Shown here in pieces: positions 7,149 through 9,517 of a DNA stretch of 9,517 bases. The translations under genes were made by a program, and so were the position numbers. This stretch comes from NAT127 sp041655035 (GTDB taxonomy: Bacteria; Pseudomonadota; Gammaproteobacteria; Pseudomonadales; Porticoccaceae): NCBI GenBank assembly GCA_041655035.1, contig JBAZCN010000130.1, positions 1 to 9,517 of the forward strand. The letters are read 5' to 3'. Under the pieces are notes generated by a model that was not told where the DNA came from, searched no databases, and saw only the letters and a list, made by a program, of their open reading frames with translations. Numbering within the stretch: position 1 is the stretch's first letter; the number at the start of each line of letters is the position of its first letter.

Positions 7149-7622
7149 TCATTTCTGAATCTGCCAGTTGCCGTCGTCGGTGCGGCACGCGGTGCCGTAG
7201 ACTTGCTCAGTGCGTCCGCCGATTTTGGCGTCCATGGTGTACTCCCGGCAGGGGCCGCTGGCGGCGTCATAGGTGCGGGTGGGCACCACGGTGTATTGGT
7301 TGCCGGTATCCGGATTGCGCCACTGCGAAGACTCGCCGGTGCGCGCTGTCTCAAGGGTTTGGGCGGTTCTCAGGCGGTCGGTCTGGTCCATGGATTGCCC
7401 CACCGAACTGCCGATATGGGCGCCGAGCAGGGTGCCGGCTATGATTGCCGCTGTGCGCCCGGTTCCGCCCCCGACCTGGGATCCCAGTACACCGCCCAGC
7501 ACGCCGCCAACCGCGGTGCCGGCCTGTTCCTTCTGCCCCTGGTGGGAACAGCCTCCCAAGCTCAGGGCACTGGCAACCAATACTATGCACATTGTTTTCT
7601 TGGAGATGGTCTTCTTGGACAT
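7149..7622 (-). CDS. Glycine-zipper outer-membrane lipoprotein, 17-kDa surface antigen type
   Basis: This 157-residue lipoprotein precursor has a basic N-terminus (MSKKTISKKT), a hydrophobic stretch (CIVLVASALSL) and the lipobox LGGC with the lipidated Cys25. Ser at +2 predicts sorting to the outer membrane. Residues about 35-76 form a glycine zipper (GTAVGGVLGGVLGSQVGGG, then IIAGTLLGAHIGSSVG), a two-helix Gly-x3-Gly repeat able to enter membranes. The C-terminal part (WRNPDTGNQYTVVPTRTY ... GPCREYT ... VYGTACRTDDGNWQI) matches the Rickettsia 17-kDa antigen-like family; Cys125 and Cys146 could form a disulfide. The start is supported by GAGGA on the - strand (+ strand 7629-7633), six bases upstream. 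The gene converges on the NYN gene and diverges from apt. The exact role is not established; structural or envelope-stress functions are typical suggestions. Confidence 0.88.
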   Translation of the reverse strand: MSKKTISKKTMCIVLVASALSLGGCSHQGQKEQAGTAVGGVLGGVLGSQVGGGTGRTAAIIAGTLLGAHIGSSVGQSMDQTDRLRTAQTLETARTGESSQWRNPDTGNQYTVVPTRTYDAASGPCREYTMDAKIGGRTEQVYGTACRTDDGNWQIQK

Positions 7623-7646
7623 GAGACATCCTCGCCGGTTGAGGGT

Positions 7647-7660
7647 TTAAGTCGACTTAA
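7647..7660. promoter_or_regulatory. 14-bp perfect palindrome in the leader of the lipoprotein gene
   Basis: TTAAGTCGACTTAA is its own reverse complement over 14 bases and does not extend further. It ends 25 bases upstream of the lipoprotein start codon, between any promoter and the ribosome site. It is AT-rich at both ends in an otherwise GC-rich spacer. A dimeric repressor site is the simplest reading; a small RNA hairpin in the leader is unlikely because there is no loop. No regulator can be named. Confidence 0.4.
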
Positions 7661-7835
7661 CAACCTGATCGACGCCCGGGGCTTGCGCTCACCGGTGCGG
7701 CGCTAGCCGCTCTATCAGTCTGCGAATGCAATTGCTGGCAATCCCGATGCTCCTCGACAGGCTCCCTGAACTGTTTTGACCCCTGCCTGTCGCGCCTGTT
7801 CCATTCGTGGCGGGATGGGTGAGGAGGGTGACGCG

Positions 7836-8035
7836 GGGACAGATCCGAATGGCAGGTTTTAGCACTCCGTAATCCGGCCGCTGCCTGGGGGAAGGGCTTT
7901 CGAGACACGCCGTGAACCCATCCCTGGGGGCTCGACAGCGCCATCCCTGGCGCTGACGGTCTCGAAAGCCCTTCCCCCAGGCAGTGGCCTCACAGCATTG
8001 CGAGGCTTAACTTAGTGCCATTCGGGACAGATCCG
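7836..8035. repeat. MITE-like nested palindromic element flanked by a 12-bp direct repeat
   Basis: The direct repeat GGGACAGATCCG occurs at 7836-7847 and 8024-8035. Just inside or overlapping it is a 10-bp inverted repeat, CCGAATGGCA (7845-7854) with TGCCATTCGG (8016-8025). Inside that is a 31-bp inverted repeat (7876-7906 with 7959-7989) with a single mismatch. Within its 52-base loop is a third hairpin, CAGCGCC/GGCGCTG (7936-7942 with 7949-7955). The strand can thus fold into one long branched stem of roughly 180 bases. There is no transposase gene. The form fits a non-autonomous mobile element or a dispersed intergenic repeat. The GGGACAGATC motif itself is, from memory, common in gammaproteobacterial intergenic repeats, so the direct repeats need not be a target duplication. 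Confidence 0.7.
7876..7989. repeat. 31-bp inverted repeat, core of the palindromic element
   Basis: The arms are 7876-7906 and 7959-7989. They begin GGCCGCTGCC and end in the complementary GGCAGTGGCC, with one mismatch (G at 7880 against T at 7985). They contain the G-rich block GGGGGAAGGGCTTTCGAGAC and its complement. The 52-base centre holds two copies of CCATCCCTGG (7918-7927 and 7941-7950), the second forming the loop of the inner hairpin. No T-run follows either arm. Confidence 0.85.
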
Positions 8036-8056
8036 GCTTTACTGCGGCCCGGCAGC

Positions 8057-8085
8057 TTGCGGTAATCATCGGGCGGGCAGAGAAT
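8057..8085 (+). promoter_or_regulatory. Possible sigma70 promoter for apt
   Basis: TTGCGG (8057-8062) and GAGAAT (8080-8085) are 17 bases apart. Each is a partial match to consensus (3 and 4 of 6). Transcription would begin near 8092 and give a leader of about 27 bases before the apt start. It lies just outside the palindromic element, so the element has not replaced the promoter. The call is weak, from spacing and position only. Confidence 0.33.
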
Positions 8086-8118
8086 ATCCCTCGCGACTGC
8101 CCAGTTGGTGAAACCGAC

Positions 8119-8646
8119 ATGCCTATCAAATCCCATATCCGCACCATACCGCACCACCCCAAACCCGGCGTGATGTTTCGCGACATCACCACTCTGCTCA
8201 AGGACGCGACGGCGTTCAATCTGACCATCAACAGGCTCGCCGACCGCTACCGGGAAGCGCCGGTGGACCTGGTGGCGGGCATCGAGGCCCGGGGATTCAT
8301 CCTCGGTTCGGCTCTCGCCTTTGCCCTGGGCAAGGGGTTCGTGCCGATCCGCAAAAAAGGCAAGTTGCCGGGGCGAACACTCTCGGCCCAGTACGCTCTG
8401 GAGTACGGCGTGGACAGTATCGAGATCCATGTGGACGCCATCGAGGCCGGCCAGCGGGTGCTGCTGGTGGACGACCTGATCGCTACCGGCGGCACCGCCC
8501 TCGGCGCCGTCCACCTGGTCGAACAGAGCGCCGGGGTCATCCACGAGTGCTGCTTTATCGTCGACCTTCCGGATCTCGGGGGCATGGCCAGAGTCAAGGA
8601 GCGGGGGCTGGCCTGTTTCGCCTTGACGACTTTCGACGGGGAATAA
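8119..8646 (+). CDS. apt: Adenine phosphoribosyltransferase
   Basis: This 175-residue cytoplasmic enzyme (E. coli 183) salvages adenine by reaction with PRPP to give AMP and pyrophosphate. The N-terminus IRTIPHHPKPGVMFRDITTLLKD is typical. GIEARGFILGSALAFAL (residues 54-70) holds the conserved EARGF pyrophosphate-side motif. The flexible-loop motif RKKGKLPG is at 78-85, and LEYGVDSIEIHVDAI (about 94-108) matches the family. The PRPP-binding loop VLLVDDLIATGGTA is at 114-127, complete. The start ATG has only GGTGA upstream, and no in-frame earlier ATG was found. The N-terminus is a little shorter than in E. coli, as in many relatives. It is read divergently from the lipoprotein gene and 105 bases ahead of tetR. 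It supplies AMP in parallel with purA, though it appears to be a separate unit. Confidence 0.97.
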   Translation: MPIKSHIRTIPHHPKPGVMFRDITTLLKDATAFNLTINRLADRYREAPVDLVAGIEARGFILGSALAFALGKGFVPIRKKGKLPGRTLSAQYALEYGVDSIEIHVDAIEAGQRVLLVDDLIATGGTALGAVHLVEQSAGVIHECCFIVDLPDLGGMARVKERGLACFALTTFDGE

Positions 8647-8714
8647 ACAACGAGCCGGCCGCATCACCAGACCGGCGACGAGCTGCGCGGCGCACCGTTG
8701 AGGTGGCAAGGGGG

Positions 8715-8720
8715 TATAAT
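8715..8720 (+). promoter_or_regulatory. Consensus -10 element upstream of the TetR gene
   Basis: TATAAT at 8715-8720 is a perfect -10 hexamer. No matching -35 at 16-18 bases is visible; TTGAGG at 8698-8703 is only 11 bases away. Transcription would start near 8727, 25 bases before the ATG at 8752. This argues against the upstream TTG at 8698 as the start codon, since that codon would lie before the promoter. Confidence 0.45.
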
Positions 8721-8751
8721 CTGTCCACGATTTTCCTGCCGCGATCAGAAT

Positions 8752-9405
8752 ATGGCGATTTCCAAGAAAAACAAAAGCCCACAGCAGTTTTCCGAAGAGC
8801 GCCTCGACGTGCTGCTCGGCACTGCGCTGAGGGAATTTCTCAAGCTCGGTTTCCGCGCTTGTTCCATCGATCACATCTCGCGCTTGTCCCGGGTCAGCAA
8901 GGTGACCATTTACCGTCACTTTGCCAACAAGGAGGCACTGTTCGAGGCGGTGGCGATTCAGGTTACCGACGAACTGGCCCACAGCGTGGCGGAGATCGAC
9001 CTTGATCCCCACCAGCCGGAAGTCTCGCTGCGCAATCTCGCCCACCGCCTCCACGAACTCTTTGCCGAACCCCGCTATACCGAGATCGTGCGCCTGATCA
9101 TCGCCGAGACACCGCATATGCCCGGGATCAGCAGGCGCTTGCGGGAGCGCATGCTGGCGGAGATACAGGGGCGGCTTACTGCATTCTTCACCTTGCTGGT
9201 GGAGCGCGGCGAGATGGAACACCCGGTCCCGGAGCATGCATCGGCTACATTTGGCGTGTTGGTGGGTGGCGGGTTTCGCGGTTTGTTCGGTGCGCGGGGC
9301 AGTCCCGCCGAGGAACTGATGCGGCTGGAGGCGGATGTGGCGATGTTTCTGCGCGGCTGTGGCCTGCAAAAACCCGCTCCGCCGGGCGAAGGGAAGGAGT
9401 CATGA
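8752..9405 (+). CDS. TetR/AcrR family transcriptional regulator
   Basis: This 217-residue protein is read from the ATG at 8752. The frame stays open to a TTG at 8698, but a consensus -10 at 8715-8720 lies between the two. The N-terminal TetR DNA-binding domain spans about residues 17-64. Its helix-turn-helix is about 38-57 (SIDHISRLSRVSKVTIYRHF), followed by the characteristic ANKEALFEAV. The ligand-binding part contains LHELFAEPRYTEIVRLIIAE and ISRRLRERMLAEIQGRLTAFF, resembling the AefR-like C-terminal domain (TetR_C_7). Such proteins usually repress efflux or lipid and quorum-linked genes and often themselves. No target operator is recognisable nearby. The likely adjacent gene on the right is convergent and unidentified. 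A hairpin starts directly at the stop codon. The function is certain only at family level. Confidence 0.92.
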   Translation: MAISKKNKSPQQFSEERLDVLLGTALREFLKLGFRACSIDHISRLSRVSKVTIYRHFANKEALFEAVAIQVTDELAHSVAEIDLDPHQPEVSLRNLAHRLHELFAEPRYTEIVRLIIAETPHMPGISRRLRERMLAEIQGRLTAFFTLLVERGEMEHPVPEHASATFGVLVGGGFRGLFGARGSPAEELMRLEADVAMFLRGCGLQKPAPPGEGKES

Positions 9406-9452
9406 GCCGCCCGGTGGTGATTGCCTGCCAGGGCAATCCCCCACCGGGCGGC
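9406..9452. terminator. Long two-part hairpin after tetR, putative bidirectional terminator
   Basis: GCCGCCCGGTGG (9406-9417) pairs perfectly with CCACCGGGCGGC (9441-9452) over 12 bp. Inside, ATTGCC (9420-9425) pairs with GGCAAT (9432-9437) around a six-base loop. It begins directly after the tetR TGA and ends five bases before the stop codon of the convergent frame. There is no T-run on either side, so it would be an unusual terminator, possibly helped by Rho, or an mRNA 3' end protector. Its position between two converging 3' ends supports a shared end signal. Confidence 0.55.
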
Positions 9453-9457
9453 AAAGG

Positions 9458-9517
9458 TCAGTCGGCAGGGAGGTCGATACGGATATCCACCTGGCGGATG
9501 ATCCCCGTGGGCATCCT
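9458..9517 (-). CDS. Possible 3' end of a gene on the - strand, unidentified
   Basis: Read on the - strand from the window edge, this is 19 open codons ending in TGA (+ strand 9458-9460). The predicted tail is RMPTGIIRQVDIRIDLPAD. It has the alternating hydrophobic/polar look of a beta strand and third-position GC use like its neighbours. The long hairpin lies directly after its stop. I do not recognise the family, and 19 residues are too few to assign one. It could also be chance reading frame, since a 60-base open stretch in GC-rich DNA is common; the hairpin placement is the main support. Confidence 0.45.
   Translation of the reverse strand, partial: RMPTGIIRQVDIRIDLPAD

Larger units (their letters stand above)
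7661..8118. other. Divergent intergenic region between the lipoprotein gene and apt
   Basis: No credible gene lies here, although small frames exist on both strands. Bases 7661-7835 hold the upstream region of the lipoprotein gene, a small GCGGC/GCCGC hairpin (7697-7710) and no strong promoter. Bases 7836-8035 are a palindromic repeat element annotated separately. Bases 8036-8118 carry a possible apt promoter and a weak ribosome site (GGTGA at 8107-8111). Because the flanking genes diverge, the long hairpins cannot serve as terminators for either gene. Confidence 0.7.

Noticed and set aside
7203..7706. + strand frame opposite the lipoprotein gene
   Set aside because: The - strand frame has a signal peptide, lipobox, ribosome site and family motifs; the + strand frame has none of these.
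7657..7944. 95-codon frame on the - strand beginning MALSSPQGWVHGVSRKPFPQ
   Set aside because: It is read through one arm and the loop of the palindromic element and then through the lipoprotein upstream region. It has no domain-like composition and no ribosome site. Such peptides are typical false genes made by dispersed repeats.
8719..8726. ATCTGTCC, the reverse complement of part of the GGGACAGATCC repeat
   Set aside because: An isolated 8-mer match is expected by chance in a window this size, and no flanking similarity to the element is present.
8698..8751. TTG start giving the TetR protein 18 extra residues
   Set aside because: The extension (MRWQGGIICPRFSCRDQN) does not look like a TetR N-terminus, and a consensus -10 at 8715-8720 lies inside it.
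7990..9369. 459-codon open frame on the - strand opposite apt and tetR
   Set aside because: apt and tetR on the + strand carry complete, recognisable motifs. The antisense frame is a by-product of GC-rich codon use and its translation (His/Gln/Gly-rich) resembles no family.
1..9517. Search for CRISPR arrays, tRNA or rRNA genes, toxin-antitoxin pairs, phage or defence genes
   Set aside because: No regularly spaced repeats, cloverleaf-like sequences or gene motifs of these types were seen by eye; the coding content is housekeeping.

Overview
The window is ordinary-looking chromosome from a GC-rich gammaproteobacterium. The order hflX (3' end) - hflK - hflC - small DUF2065 gene - hisZ - purA is the conserved cluster known from pseudomonads and related marine orders. 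HisZ and the outer-membrane 17-kDa-antigen-type lipoprotein fit the same placement. From memory, the large folded repeat near 7.9 kb resembles intergenic repeats of Cellvibrionales-type marine bacteria such as Microbulbifer, but this is a weak guess and I would not name a genus.

Layout. Bases 1-302 hold the end of the ribosome-rescue GTPase HflX. A good sigma70-type promoter overlapping its stop codon drives hflK-hflC (360-2365), the membrane SPFH pair that modulates FtsH; the two genes overlap by one base. A spacer of about 120 bases carries a second extended -10 motif, followed at once by a textbook intrinsic terminator hairpin. Then come the DUF2065 membrane peptide gene, hisZ (histidine biosynthesis regulatory subunit), purA (adenylosuccinate synthase) and tal (transaldolase), all on the + strand with short gaps (2489-6168) and probably co-transcribed. 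Together they link purine, histidine and pentose-phosphate metabolism: ribose 5-phosphate feeds PRPP, which feeds both pathways.

Bases 6169-6313 hold two GTATACC boxes, the second a perfect 10-bp palindrome, ahead of a gene for a NYN-family (PIN-like) putative nuclease with a C-terminal LOTUS/OST-HTH domain (6314-7048). Convergent to it is a glycine-zipper lipoprotein gene (7149-7622, - strand) with a 14-bp perfect palindrome just upstream. The roughly 500-base divergent spacer up to apt is mostly filled by a palindromic element with nested inverted repeats, flanked by a 12-bp direct repeat (7836-8035). apt (8119-8646, purine salvage) and a TetR-family repressor gene (8752-9405) follow. A long hairpin then separates tetR from what looks like the 3' end of a - strand gene running off the window.

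No new multi-gene system is evident. The points most worth a second look are the folded repeat element, the NYN-LOTUS gene with its operator-like boxes, and the promoter/terminator overlap before DUF2065. All product names rest on reading protein sequences from memory; no search was run.
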